Positions 43,778 to 52,702 of a stretch of 64,000 nt of DNA are shown here, piece after piece; position 1 is the first letter of the stretch; every line of letters begins with the position of its first letter. The stretch comes from Acidobacteriota bacterium. GTDB lineage: Bacteria; Acidobacteriota; Terriglobia; Versatilivoradales; Versatilivoraceae. The notes beneath the pieces were generated by a model. It saw nothing but the letters and a program-made list of their open reading frames with translations, ran no database searches and was not told where the DNA came from. The position numbers and the translations under genes are program-made. The DNA is taken from positions 1 to 64,000 of the forward strand of contig JAJDUG010000030.1 in the NCBI GenBank assembly GCA_022826755.1, read 5' to 3'.

Positions 43778-43798
43778 CGGGCTATCGGGGGAAACGGC

Positions 43799-44593
43799 TT
43801 ACGCCTCGAACTCCGTTTCCAGCAAGCATTTATCCTCTTCCGACAAACAGCCGTATTCTAGTAGATCGGGGCGGTTTCTCAAAGTCTTTTCTAGCGCCTT
43901 CCTTCGTCTCCAGAGTTTGATTTTCCTGTGATCTCCAGACAGCAGCAGAGGGGGGACGTCAAGGCCCTGGAAGCTCTCCGGCCGGGTGTATTGGGGATGG
44001 TCCAGGATTGCGGGTCGCCGGATGTGTCTGCCCGGCCGGGTGACCTCCACGGGACGGGAAAAGGACTCGTTGAGGTTGCTGCGATGGTTGTGGAGCACGC
44101 CTGGAACCATTCTCACGATGCAGTCGACCAGCACGCAGGCGGCCAGTTCCCCGCCGCTCAGAACATAGTCGCCAATGGAGACTTCATCGGTGGCCAGGTG
44201 GTCGGTGACCCGTTCGTCCACGCCCTCGTAGCGGCCGCAGATCAGGATGAGCTGCCGGCAGTCCGCCAGTTCCCGGACCGTGTCCTGAGTCAGCCTGCGT
44301 CCCTGGGCCGAGAGCAGGATGGTCCTGCAGGCCGGGAAGGAACCGCCGCGAGGAGCAATGCTGCTGACGGCCCGGAAGAGAGGCTCTGGCTTGAGGACCA
44401 TGCCTTCTCCTCCTCCGAAGGGCCGGTCGTCGACCGTCCGGTGGCGGTCGCCGGCGTGGTCCCGGAGGTCGTGAATCGCCACCGAAACCAGGTTCTTCCT
44501 GAGGGCCTGCCTCACCATGCCGAATTCGAAGGGGCCCTGGAAGAACCCTGGGAAGATGGTGACGATATCGAATCGGATGGACGTTGCGGACAC
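43799..44593 (-). CDS. trmD: tRNA (guanine-N1)-methyltransferase
   Basis: The 264-residue SPOUT methyltransferase modifies G37 of tRNAs reading CNN codons, which prevents frameshifting. It has IRFDIVTIFPGFF at the start, RTVDDRPFGGGEGMVLKPEP, the trefoil-knot S-adenosylmethionine site LILICGRYEGVDERV, and VSIGDYVLSGGELAA. The length is normal. The gene is in the rpsP operon between rimM and rplS. Confidence 0.97.
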   Translation of the reverse strand: MSATSIRFDIVTIFPGFFQGPFEFGMVRQALRKNLVSVAIHDLRDHAGDRHRTVDDRPFGGGEGMVLKPEPLFRAVSSIAPRGGSFPACRTILLSAQGRRLTQDTVRELADCRQLILICGRYEGVDERVTDHLATDEVSIGDYVLSGGELAACVLVDCIVRMVPGVLHNHRSNLNESFSRPVEVTRPGRHIRRPAILDHPQYTRPESFQGLDVPPLLLSGDHRKIKLWRRRKALEKTLRNRPDLLEYGCLSEEDKCLLETEFEA

Positions 44594-44617
44594 CGGTTGC
44601 AGAATCCTTGAGCCTTC

Positions 44618-45139
44618 TCAGGAGAGATCCTCGAGACCTGGCGGGAGTTCGCAGATCAGCTCCTTGTTGGACAGGTCCACGCTCCGGACGATGTCCCTGG
44701 CAAAGGGAACCAGCAGCTCCTTTTGGTCGCGCCTCAAGGTGAGCAGGAAATGGCCTCCCGCTTCGAGCACCTCGGTGACCCGTCCTATGGTGTGGCCCCG
44801 GCTGTCTTTGGCAACGCAGTCTACCAGGTCGAATTGATAGTAGGTTCCATGGGGCAGATCCAGGAGGTTTTCACGGTCGATTCTCACTTCGTGGCCGCGC
44901 AGCCCTTCGGCAGCCCCGATATCGTCGATGCCGGAGAATTTCAGGAGGATGCGCTGCTTGTGGAACCGGAATGCTTCCAGTTCCAGGGGGAAAGGGCTGT
45001 GGTCGTCCTTCTGAAGGTAGACTTTCTCGAGGTGGTGAAATCTCTGGGGGAAATCGGTGAGCAGCTCGGCGGCCACCTCACCCCTGTTGCCGTGGGGCTT
45101 GATCACCTTGGCAACACTTACGAGCCGGTTGGGCGACAA
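44618..45139 (-). CDS. rimM: 16S rRNA maturation factor RimM
   Basis: The 173-residue protein binds S19 and the 30S head during assembly. The N-terminal RimM barrel opens with VSVAKVIKPHGNRGEVAAEL. The C-terminal PRC-barrel has LVDCVAKDSRGHTIGRVTEV and LVPFARDIVRSVDLSNKEL. The length and place between khpA and trmD are typical. Confidence 0.95.
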   Translation of the reverse strand: MSPNRLVSVAKVIKPHGNRGEVAAELLTDFPQRFHHLEKVYLQKDDHSPFPLELEAFRFHKQRILLKFSGIDDIGAAEGLRGHEVRIDRENLLDLPHGTYYQFDLVDCVAKDSRGHTIGRVTEVLEAGGHFLLTLRRDQKELLVPFARDIVRSVDLSNKELICELPPGLEDLS

Positions 45140-45145
45140 GTGGTT

Positions 45146-45376
45146 CTACTCCAGGATCTCGAGGGTGAACCGCTTCTTGAGCTTCATACCTGCCGCTCCC
45201 AGGATGGTGCGGATTGAACGGGCCGTTCTCCCCTGCTTGCCGATCACTTTCCCGAGATCGCTGGGAGCCACTCTCAACTCGAGAACGGTGGTCTGCTCAC
45301 CCTCGATCGGTTTCACCACGACCTGTTCCGGATGATCCACCAATGCCTTCGCTATCTCTTCGATCAGCTCCTTCAT
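45146..45376 (-). CDS. khpA: KH-domain RNA-binding protein KhpA
   Basis: The 76-residue single type-II KH domain protein has the GxxG loop in [20 protein letters not shown]. It binds RNA, often as a dimer with KhpB, and influences cell division and small-RNA stability in Gram-positives. Its role here is inferred. Position between rpsP and rimM is conserved in many phyla. The ATG is preceded by AGGAGG-type sequence. Confidence 0.94.
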   Translation of the reverse strand: MKELIEEIAKALVDHPEQVVVKPIEGEQTTVLELRVAPSDLGKVIGKQGRTARSIRTILGAAGMKLKKRFTLEILE

Positions 45377-45446
45377 GGCTACCTCCTTGGTGCATCCTGG
45401 TCGACTGCTGGAACCACCACTACAGGTAAAAGGGAGATGCCGTGGA

Positions 45447-45680
45447 TTACCCGATCTTGCCGAGGAAGCTCTTGACGGTATCGGTTGGCTGCGCTCCCCT
45501 GGCTACCCAGAAATCATATTTCTCCTTGTCCAGATGAATGGAAGCTGGATCGGTCTTTGGATTGTAATGCCCGAGTTGGTCGATATACCTGCCGTCACGC
45601 CGCTTGGACTTCTCCAGGACGACAATCCGGAAGGAAGGATGCTTCTTCTTCCCGGTACGGGCCAGTCTAATGGTCAACAA
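45447..45680 (-). CDS. rpsP: 30S ribosomal protein S16
   Basis: The 77-residue protein has the S16 signature [20 protein letters not shown] followed by [19 protein letters not shown], and ends with [17 protein letters not shown]. It is needed for 30S assembly. It is the first gene of the rpsP-khpA-rimM-trmD-rplS-rnhB operon. The purine-rich AAGGAGGAAG lies before the ATG. Confidence 0.97.
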   Translation of the reverse strand: MLTIRLARTGKKKHPSFRIVVLEKSKRRDGRYIDQLGHYNPKTDPASIHLDKEKYDFWVARGAQPTDTVKSFLGKIG

Positions 45681-45704
45681 TGCGTCTTCCTCCTTGGAAC
45701 AACA

Positions 45705-46241
45705 TCAGATGAACATCTCCTCATCCTGGTGGACTTCATTCACCGGGTTGCGCTTGCGGCCGAAGAGGGCGTTGAGCCCGCTCGACAACCCGCGAATCAG
45801 TACCGACAGCTCCCCGATGGGGGTGAGGATGCTTTCCTGGACAACCTGCGAGGTGGCTTCCATTTTCTTGATGGCGTGGGTGACCACTTCGTCGGCCTTG
45901 GAAATCTGCAGGCGGGCCCGATTGGTGGTCTCCTCGATTACCGAATTGACGTCCCGGATCTGGCTCCGCACCGATTGGGTGACTCCCGTCAGGGTTTCGG
46001 TGGTAGCCCGGACGCTCCGCACAATGTCCTTGACCTCTCCGAGAACCTCGCGAAGCTCCTTGATGGCCGGCGATCCCTGTTGTTCCACCACGGCGCGCAT
46101 GCGATCGAGGTTTCCCCCCATCTTGCGTACCGCGGCCAGGAGCACGACCATGGTTCCCAACTGGAGGCAGACGAAGACCACCACCAGGATCAGCAGCACA
46201 CCGACCAGGTTTTCCAGATTTCCGCCGACTAGATTCTCCAC
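45705..46241 (-). CDS. DUF948-like membrane-anchored coiled-coil protein
   Basis: The 178-residue protein has one N-terminal transmembrane helix (NLVGVLLILVVVFVCLQLG). A long amphipathic coiled coil follows, with methyl-accepting-protein-like heptads (VTQSVRSQIRDVNSVIEETT), and a short acidic tail. This resembles the DUF948 family. The GTG start follows CGGAGAAACACC. Function is unknown. It pairs with the YtxH-type gene 89 bp upstream, an association common in other genomes and probably related to envelope stress or structure (inference). Confidence 0.75.
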   Translation of the reverse strand: MENLVGGNLENLVGVLLILVVVFVCLQLGTMVVLLAAVRKMGGNLDRMRAVVEQQGSPAIKELREVLGEVKDIVRSVRATTETLTGVTQSVRSQIRDVNSVIEETTNRARLQISKADEVVTHAIKKMEATSQVVQESILTPIGELSVLIRGLSSGLNALFGRKRNPVNEVHQDEEMFI

Positions 46242-46330
46242 GGTGTTTCTCCGGGTTTTGACGTTGCGGTCCGCCGGACAGGTCGGAGTATCGATTTCGC
46301 GGCCCCTGTCGCTGGCGGTCCGACCCGCGT

Positions 46331-46651
46331 TCAGGACTCGGTCTCAGGCTTGCCTTTTTCTTCCTGGTAGGCCTGCTTGCCGGCCGCGATGGCCGCGGAA
46401 ATCTGGTCTCTCTGGGTGCTGACGGCTTCTTTGCCCTTTTCAAGGCCCTTGTCAAGATAGTCGGACACCTTCTCGGAAGTGACGCGGGTTGCCGAGGAAA
46501 CCCGTTCCCGGCTGTCGGCCGTCCGCTGAGCGATGATATCCCGTGTTTCCCGGCCGGCGCGGGGCGCAAACAGCAGAGCTACGATTGCCCCGATGCCGCC
46601 GCCAACCAGGAAGTAAGCCAGCTTTGAACCGCGGTCTGTGCCTTCTCCCAT
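46331..46651 (-). CDS. YtxH-domain small membrane protein
   Basis: The 106-residue protein has one helix (LAYFLVGGGIGAIVALLF) followed immediately by the APRAGRETR motif characteristic of YtxH/DUF883-like envelope proteins. An amphipathic, lysine/glutamate-rich tail with YLDKGLEKGKEAVS follows. The ATG at 46651 is clear because AGGAGGAGG stands ten bases upstream. Longer upstream frames have no ribosome binding site. Homologues respond to general stress in Firmicutes, and the role here is unknown. Confidence 0.82.
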   Translation of the reverse strand: MGEGTDRGSKLAYFLVGGGIGAIVALLFAPRAGRETRDIIAQRTADSRERVSSATRVTSEKVSDYLDKGLEKGKEAVSTQRDQISAAIAAGKQAYQEEKGKPETES

Positions 46652-46901
46652 TACTGTGTTACCTCCTCCTGTGGGGTCCTGCTGAGAGGTGCTGCCAGAA
46701 AGCTTGAGTTTAGCACAATCCCCGGGGCCGTCCCAGCGGATTCGGGCTGTCGAAGACCCCGGGAACCGACCCGAAAATCCTGAAACATTCGTGTTCATTC
46801 GTGGTTCGCCTTTTGTCGGCGGTCGACTGTTTTTCCTCTGAATGGTCCGCACCCCAGAGCGGGGGGCAGCCCAAACAGGGATGTGGCCCTGACCTGACCC
46901 G

Positions 46902-47900
46902 TCAGGGCTGAGCCTCGGAGGGAAAGAAAAGGCGGGCCGGATGGGTCAACCGCATGGTGGGGGAAAGCGTGGCGCCAAGCCTGGCCTCGATCTCGAAAAA
47001 GCCGCTCGGCCTGGGAGGAACTTCGAATTCGACGGCATAGAAACTGTCCGCCCATTCGAAGGCTTCCTGGAGAGTACGGGGAATATCCCCGGTTGACTTG
47101 GAAAGGAACAGCCGCCCCCCCGCGGCGCCGGTCACCTGCACCAGGCCGTCCTGGTAGGTGCGGTTGAGCGAGTCTCTCCCGGGAGCGACGTGGACCACCA
47201 GCAGGGGGATGGGGAAACGCACCATGGCCGTAGACAGGCGAGAGATTTCTTCCTGCAGCGCCCGCCCCTGAAAGCGACGGCTGAGGTCCCTGCTGTCGCT
47301 GCGGTTGATCGTCGGGTTGCTGTATTCGGTGCGGTAGTTGGCCACATCGCTGTCGGTGACCAGGATGACGGCCACCCGGACGCTGCTCTTGCGCATCAGG
47401 GAAGAGGAAAAGTCGGCCAGCGCCTGGATGGATTCGAGGAGGCCGGCCTTTCCGAACTGACGACTCTGTCGGATTTTCTTCAACAGAAGCCGCTTGTCCC
47501 TGGTCGGATCCTGGATCACCGTGAGGGTTTCCCGAACTTCGATAAGCCCCACCCAGTACTCCGGTCCCAACTTCCGAACCTCTTTGGTCAGGGCCTGTTT
47601 GGCGGCATTTATGGGGGCTTGGTCTTCGACCAGGTCGAAGGCCAGAAAGAGAAGGGTCGGGGTGCCCGGATGCTCCTGCCGGGTTACTTGCAAGGGCTCC
47701 GGGCCTGCAAAAATGGAGAGGTCCTCGCGGCCCATCCGGGGTTGAACCGGCGCTCCGTCCTTCAATACCCAGAAGGGAACGCAAAAGCGAATGCCGCCTG
47801 CATCGGGGCTCTTTTCAACAGGCAGTCCGGAGGGCGACAGCAGGAGGCAAAGCCCCAGGACCACCGGCCATTTGACCAATGACAAACCGCTGGGAACCAC
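46902..47900 (-). CDS. VWA-related domain protein, exported
   Basis: The 332-residue protein has an N-terminal signal-like segment (VVLGLCLLLSPSGLP). A VWFA-related domain starts near TLLFLAFDLVED and includes VRVAVILVTDSDVANY and IPLLVVHVAPGRD. The metal-site DxSxS motif is not intact (FDLVED), so classical MIDAS binding is doubtful. Proteins of this kind occur in many paralogues in Acidobacteriota, of unknown function (family knowledge). The predicted start is GTG at 47900. It lies 47 bp downstream of the TonB-type barrel gene in the same direction. Confidence 0.75.
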   Translation of the reverse strand: MVPSGLSLVKWPVVLGLCLLLSPSGLPVEKSPDAGGIRFCVPFWVLKDGAPVQPRMGREDLSIFAGPEPLQVTRQEHPGTPTLLFLAFDLVEDQAPINAAKQALTKEVRKLGPEYWVGLIEVRETLTVIQDPTRDKRLLLKKIRQSRQFGKAGLLESIQALADFSSSLMRKSSVRVAVILVTDSDVANYRTEYSNPTINRSDSRDLSRRFQGRALQEEISRLSTAMVRFPIPLLVVHVAPGRDSLNRTYQDGLVQVTGAAGGRLFLSKSTGDIPRTLQEAFEWADSFYAVEFEVPPRPSGFFEIEARLGATLSPTMRLTHPARLFFPSEAQP

Positions 47901-47947
47901 CCAGGTACCCTCTCTTTGCGAGGAGTTCAGTCGCTGCGCCGGGGAGG

Positions 47948-50900
47948 CTAAAAGCTTACTCGGAGTCCGAGCTGGACGATGCGCCCGCCGCGGGAGCCGA
48001 TAATCCTGCCGGCGTTGCTGTTGGGATTTTCGCGGGATCCGATGATGGCGTCGGGGCGATTGAGATTGGCGTGGTTGAGGGCATTGAAGGCCTCGCCGAT
48101 CAGCTCCAACGTCCAGTCCTCACTCACCGGCACCCGCTTGCTCAGGGACATGTCGAGGTTCCAGAAGCTGGGATTGCGCAAGGTTGGATGGTAGCGCGAC
48201 CCGTTTCCCAGGGTGAAGTCGGCCGGCTGCTCGAAGGCCAGAGGATTGAACCACCGCCAGGGCGAGCGGTCCTCAAGGTGTGGATCGACACCGGGAACCC
48301 AATCGACCCTCAAGGATTCGGCCACGCCGCCGGTGTTGTTGAACAGGGGTCTCAACTGAATCGGGGTGCCGCTCTGGAAGATGCTCATGCCGCTCATGGT
48401 CCATCCTCGCCCCAGGGCATTGATCCAATGGCGGGAACTGGAGAAACGGCGGCCTTCGCCGAAGGGCAGCTCATAAAGATAACTGGCTCTCAAGCGGTGG
48501 GTTCTGTCGTTGGAGGAAAGGGACTTTTCGGCTTGCAGGTTGGTCGAATTCTGAGGAGGCTTGCCTTTCAGCAGGTTGTCGAGGGCCTTGGAATAGGAAT
48601 AGGAGCCGGTGAAGCTCAGGCCCCTTGAAAGTCGCTTGTCGACCCGGAGATAGCCGCGATGGACGGAGTTCGATCCGGCAGGGTAGCCGTACCCATGGGC
48701 GATGCGGCGAAACTGGGGATAGGGTCGCAGCGACTGTCTGAATTCCAGGTCGTTGAGCCGGTCCCGGAACTGCAAGGCGGAAGGGGCCAGCGGGTTGAGA
48801 TTCACGTCGTTCCCCATGGGGAGATGATTCCCGCGTTCCCCGATGTAGGCCACACGCACCGCGAAGTCGGAAAAATCCCTCTCGATCTCCAGCCGCCACT
48901 CGTGGACTTCGGGCGTTTCGGTATGGGGCTCGAAGTATGCGGCATCCTGGTGGTTGGCCGCGGTCGAAGTGAGGTCCGGTGGGTTGGCCACCCGGGGGAA
49001 CCCTTGCCGGAGCAGCATGACCGGCTCCAACTGCCGGTTGGGGGAGGTGAGGAGCGGCGTGGCGTTGAACCCCAAGGTGCCCAGGTGGGACGGGTCCAGA
49101 GGAAGGGAATCGGAATAAAGCCCATAGTTGGCGCGTATGACCGTCCTGCGGTCTCCCCAGGGGCTCACCGCTACGGCGACTCCAGGTTCCAGGTTGACCT
49201 GGTTGGGGGTAAAGGTTCTGGGCCGCCCGGCCCGGCCCGCGAAAACGAGGATCCCGGGGTGTCCGTTCTCGGGGTTCAGACCCTCGAAGTCCAGGCTGGA
49301 CTGCCGGTCGAATTTTTCACGAGGCGCCGTGTCCAGTTCCACGTTCAATCGGAACGTCCAGGTAAGCTTGGGAGTGAGCTGATATTCGTCGCTGAATCCG
49401 AACTCATACTGCTCCGAGCGCAGGTAGGTGGGGTGCAGGACCATGGACTGCTCGGCGCGGTCGGGCATCCCCAGCAGGAACTGGGCAGCGGGGCTTCCCG
49501 TGTTGTTGACGCCCGGCAGTCCCGTCAGATCTCCGGAGAAGTCGAATCGGCCCGAAGGGTATCGGGACCGGAAACTGTTCACCTGCCTCCAGTAAGCCTT
49601 GCCGTGCAGCTTCAGGTTGTGCTTGTTGTAGCGCAGGCTGATGGCATCGGACACTGAAAAGTCGGCAATCTGGTAGCGGGACAGAGCCCCCGGTCGGGTG
49701 CCGATATCGACAAAGTGGCCGAGAGCGAATCGAGGAAAGGCGCCGCTTCCCAGTCCGTTGATCCCGAGCTGTTCCGGGAAATGAGTCCGATAGATATTCT
49801 CCTGGGCGCTGGCCAGGGAACGATGCCGCGCCCACAAGGAGAACTGGTTGACCACTCGGGGCGAGAGGCTGAAGGTGTGGCTGAACCTTCCACTCCTGGA
49901 GCCCACCCGGCGCTGGGGCCTGCGCGGGTTGGCGGGGTTGTCGAAAATCGGGGCCGAGCCGTCGATCCCGCCGGAGAAGCGGCCGTTCCAGGTGAACTTT
50001 TGCCTGGTTCCGATATCGTGGTCAAGCTTCCAGACCGTTCCATTGGGCGTGTTGGTTTCGGCTGCGTTGGTAAAAAAATTGTTCCGCAGGAACGGGCCGA
50101 CGCCGGCGTTGGGATGGGGATAATAGGCCAGGGCCTTCAGAGCGACCGGATCCAGCCGGTGGGCCGGTATGCGGTTCCCCGGAAAGGGGTCGCGCAGGTA
50201 CTGCAGGTTGGACAAGGAGACCGGTTGGGCGGGATCGTAGTCGGGGTTGGGCCGGGTGGTGGCCGGGTCGTAGATCAGGACCGGGCGACCGGCGTTGTCG
50301 ACCAGGTCGGAAAAGTCTCCCGAACGCTGGAGCGTCGTCAGAACGTCTCCCAAATAGGGCCGTGAGATCCTTTCCCGGGTGCCTTCGTAGGCGATGGAGA
50401 AGAACGTCTGCCCCCGGCCGTCGTAGAGCTTCGGAACCATGACCGGTCCGGTCAGGTTGAATCCGAACTGGTTCCGGCGCAATACGGACTTGGTCCCATT
50501 GGCCTGCCGGACCTCATGGGGCAGGGCATCCAGCGCGTCGTTGCGAAAATAATGGTAGAGGTTGCCGCGGTAATCCCGCGAGATGCGCCGGGAACCGTTG
50601 CCCTTCTCGCCGCCCGGATAGTCCAGCGTGATCCGTTGGATCTGGGCCCGGTATTCCCGAATGGCCCTCCGCAGCTCGATGGGAACGGCCGGGGCCGGGG
50701 ATGCGGATCCCACGGGCTCGAGGGGGCCCAGCCCGGCAATGGTCCGTGGAGCGGGGGCGGCGGGTTGCGCCGCGTCCTGCTTCTCCTCCCCCAGACCGGT
50801 CGGCGGGAAACAGGCCAGGCCCAGCAATGCCAGGGCGAGAAGGATCGCCGGTATTCGCCTTGGGGCTCGATCGATGTTGCCGAATGTCAGGTCCACGGGC

Positions 50901-51010
50901 GCTCGTTTCCGCACACACTTCTCCACAAACAAGCCAGTATCCACCAAACAGCATCGGGTTGTCAATAGCTTGGCCGGAATTTCATTCCGAGGTGGCGCCT
51001 CGGACGCCAT
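47948..51010 (-). CDS. Oar-like TonB-dependent receptor-type outer membrane beta-barrel
   Basis: The 1020-residue protein has a signal segment near residues 50-75 (IPAILLALALLGLACFPPTG) and a long barrel domain. Oar-like blocks are GNLYHYFRNDALDALP, LRRNQFGFNLTGPVMVPKLY, GRGQTFFSIAYEGTR, NLKLHGKAYWRQVN and the terminal aromatic strand IVQLGLRVSF. The N-terminal carboxypeptidase-regulatory domain, and much of the plug seen in most Oar homologues, are missing. Upstream starts are unclear: ATG at 51010 has no ribosome binding site, while GTG at 50914 has GGAGAAGT and would put the signal peptide at the N-terminus. The ligand is unknown. Confidence 0.82.
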   Translation of the reverse strand: MASEAPPRNEIPAKLLTTRCCLVDTGLFVEKCVRKRAPVDLTFGNIDRAPRRIPAILLALALLGLACFPPTGLGEEKQDAAQPAAPAPRTIAGLGPLEPVGSASPAPAVPIELRRAIREYRAQIQRITLDYPGGEKGNGSRRISRDYRGNLYHYFRNDALDALPHEVRQANGTKSVLRRNQFGFNLTGPVMVPKLYDGRGQTFFSIAYEGTRERISRPYLGDVLTTLQRSGDFSDLVDNAGRPVLIYDPATTRPNPDYDPAQPVSLSNLQYLRDPFPGNRIPAHRLDPVALKALAYYPHPNAGVGPFLRNNFFTNAAETNTPNGTVWKLDHDIGTRQKFTWNGRFSGGIDGSAPIFDNPANPRRPQRRVGSRSGRFSHTFSLSPRVVNQFSLWARHRSLASAQENIYRTHFPEQLGINGLGSGAFPRFALGHFVDIGTRPGALSRYQIADFSVSDAISLRYNKHNLKLHGKAYWRQVNSFRSRYPSGRFDFSGDLTGLPGVNNTGSPAAQFLLGMPDRAEQSMVLHPTYLRSEQYEFGFSDEYQLTPKLTWTFRLNVELDTAPREKFDRQSSLDFEGLNPENGHPGILVFAGRAGRPRTFTPNQVNLEPGVAVAVSPWGDRRTVIRANYGLYSDSLPLDPSHLGTLGFNATPLLTSPNRQLEPVMLLRQGFPRVANPPDLTSTAANHQDAAYFEPHTETPEVHEWRLEIERDFSDFAVRVAYIGERGNHLPMGNDVNLNPLAPSALQFRDRLNDLEFRQSLRPYPQFRRIAHGYGYPAGSNSVHRGYLRVDKRLSRGLSFTGSYSYSKALDNLLKGKPPQNSTNLQAEKSLSSNDRTHRLRASYLYELPFGEGRRFSSSRHWINALGRGWTMSGMSIFQSGTPIQLRPLFNNTGGVAESLRVDWVPGVDPHLEDRSPWRWFNPLAFEQPADFTLGNGSRYHPTLRNPSFWNLDMSLSKRVPVSEDWTLELIGEAFNALNHANLNRPDAIIGSRENPNSNAGRIIGSRGGRIVQLGLRVSF

Positions 51011-51074
51011 GGCGTTGCCGAGAAGAGGCCGCCACTCGGATGTCGCGTTCGCGCCTGAGCTCCACTCTCCCGGG

Positions 51075-51467
51075 TCAGTCGCCTGACCGGAGCTTTTTCA
51101 GGAGCGGTCGGTTGGCCGGAGGGAAGCGGTAGTTCCCGAGCTCATCGGGAGTCACCCATGCGAAGCGTTGGCATCCCAAAGCCTGGATATCGCCGCCGGC
51201 GTATCGGCATTTGAAGAAATTCAGACAAACCGATTTGTCCGGGTAGTCGTATTCGATCGTTTCGTACAGCTCTCCGACGACCACCCGAATATCGAGTTCC
51301 TCCCGCAGTTCCCGGACCAGGCATTCCCGCAAGGATTCTCCGGGCTTGCGCTTGCCGCCGGGGAACTCCCACATCCCCGCGAGATGCGAATGGGGCGGCC
51401 TCTGGGTAATGAGCAGGCGTCCCTCGCGCAGGAGGACGGCGGCGGCGACTTCGATGGTGGGTTTCAT
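51075..51467 (-). CDS. MutT-like Nudix hydrolase (8-oxo-dGTP diphosphatase type)
   Basis: The 130-residue protein has a complete Nudix box, GGKRKPGESLRECLVRELRE continuing EELDI. The preceding LLITQRPPHSHLAGMWEFPG matches MutT-type sanitising enzymes, which hydrolyse oxidised dGTP. The ATG at 51467 is preferred. A start at 51572 would add a non-conserved N-terminus that overlaps the likely promoter of the divergent ATP synthase operon. Confidence 0.85.
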   Translation of the reverse strand: MKPTIEVAAAVLLREGRLLITQRPPHSHLAGMWEFPGGKRKPGESLRECLVRELREELDIRVVVGELYETIEYDYPDKSVCLNFFKCRYAGGDIQALGCQRFAWVTPDELGNYRFPPANRPLLKKLRSGD

Positions 51468-51537
51468 GGGGTCTTGAAGGCCGTGGCGGAGACCCTTCCA
51501 TTCTCTTCCGCCGCGACGGTCCGAGGCAAAACAGATC

Positions 51538-51564
51538 TTGACCGCAAACTCTACTTGTGATAAT
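51538..51564 (+). promoter_or_regulatory. Candidate promoter of the ATP synthase operon
   Basis: The -35 TTGACC (51538-51543, five of six) is followed after 15 bp by the extended -10 TGTGATAAT (51556-51564). The GATAAT hexamer matches five of six, and the TG extension compensates for the short spacer. The predicted leader is about 95 nt before the first atp gene at 51665. Confidence 0.5.
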
Positions 51565-51664
51565 TTTCTCATGCTTTTTCGGCGCCTGTGCGCAGCCGAA
51601 AAAGGGGCTCAGGTTCTGGTACGCTCCCGGCTGTTGCCGGGCACAGGTTGCGAATCGCTGAATT

Positions 51665-52087
51665 ATGGAATTGGTGCAGCCAGACCTGTCCGTGGTTGTG
51701 GTTATCCTGCTCGTCTGGTCCCTCTATTTCATCCTGAAACGATCATTTTTCAATCCCATTAACAAGATTTTAGAGGATCGGGACGCGGCGATTCGTGGTG
51801 CGCAGCGAGAAGCCAATCAAAAGCTTGGCGAATTCGAGGAGAAGTCTGGCATTTATCAAGACCATTTGAACGCTGCCCGCCAGGAGATCTACCGCCAACA
51901 AGAGACCCTTCGCTCGGAAGCCCTGAAGCAGAGAGCCGACATCGTGTCCAAGGGGCGTCAAGAAGCGGAGGGGCTCGTCCAGTCCACCAGAGACGAACTG
52001 CAGAACCAGGTCGCTTCGGCCAAGAAGGACCTGGAATCCGACTTGAACAATATCGCGGATGGAATCGTCAAGGCGATCCTGCGCTAG
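51665..52087 (+). CDS. ATP synthase Fo subunit b'
   Basis: The 140-residue protein has one N-terminal membrane helix (LSVVVVILLVWSLYFILKRS) and then a long polar helix (FFNPINKILEDRDAAIRGAQ onward), the peripheral stalk form of b-type subunits. It is followed by a second b subunit, so the two probably make a b/b' heterodimer, as in cyanobacteria and some other phyla. The next gene starts inside its last 29 bases. Confidence 0.85.
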   Translation: MELVQPDLSVVVVILLVWSLYFILKRSFFNPINKILEDRDAAIRGAQREANQKLGEFEEKSGIYQDHLNAARQEIYRQQETLRSEALKQRADIVSKGRQEAEGLVQSTRDELQNQVASAKKDLESDLNNIADGIVKAILR

Positions 52088-52670
52088 GTGCTTCTTCCTG
52101 CCGGGATTCTTTCACATCGCTCTGGCCGGGGTGTTGCTGGCTTTCTGTCTGGTTCTGCCGGCCGCCGCCGCCGCGGGCGACGATCACGGCAGCCCCCTGT
52201 CGATCGTCTGGAAGTGGGGGAACTTCATTCTCCTCTTCGGGGGGCTGGCCTACTATTTGCGGCGGCCTCTGCGGGAGTTTCTCCAAGCGAGGGCGCAGGG
52301 GATCGAGGAAGGGCTTGCCAGCGGCAGGCGGGCCCAGGAGGAAGCCGCGGCGAAAATGTCGTCCATCGAGGCGCGTCTGGCTCGCCTGGACGAGGAAATC
52401 GATGGCTTGAAGCAGCAGGCGACCCGCGAGTCCGAAGAGGAGAGGCGTCGAATCATCGACAGCTCCCATGCCGAGGCGGAAAAGATCGTGGCCGCGGCCA
52501 GGCGGGAGATCGAGGGGTTGCAGCGTACGGCGCGATTGGAGCTCAAGGCTCACGTGGCCCGGCTGGCGGTCGATCTGGCGGAGGAACGGCTGCGAAGGGA
52601 CCTGGAACCGAGCCAGGACCAGCGAATCATTTCCAGGTTCGTTCGGTCGCTGAAGGAAGACCGGTCCTGA
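52059..52670 (+). CDS. atpF: ATP synthase Fo subunit b
   Basis: The 203-residue peripheral-stalk subunit opens with a cleavable-looking hydrophobic segment (IALAGVLLAFCLVLPAAAAA). The true membrane helix follows (SIVWKWGNFILLFGGLAYYL), then a charged coiled coil that contacts delta (RARLELKAHVARLAVDLAEE). An extra signal-like N-terminus is common for b subunits in Acidobacteriota and Deltaproteobacteria-like groups (family knowledge). The ATG overlaps b' by 29 bases. Confidence 0.9.
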   Translation: MESSRRSCARCFFLPGFFHIALAGVLLAFCLVLPAAAAAGDDHGSPLSIVWKWGNFILLFGGLAYYLRRPLREFLQARAQGIEEGLASGRRAQEEAAAKMSSIEARLARLDEEIDGLKQQATRESEEERRRIIDSSHAEAEKIVAAARREIEGLQRTARLELKAHVARLAVDLAEERLRRDLEPSQDQRIISRFVRSLKEDRS

Positions 52671-52702
52671 CCGGGGTTGGGTGAGACACTCGGGGTAACG
52701 GT

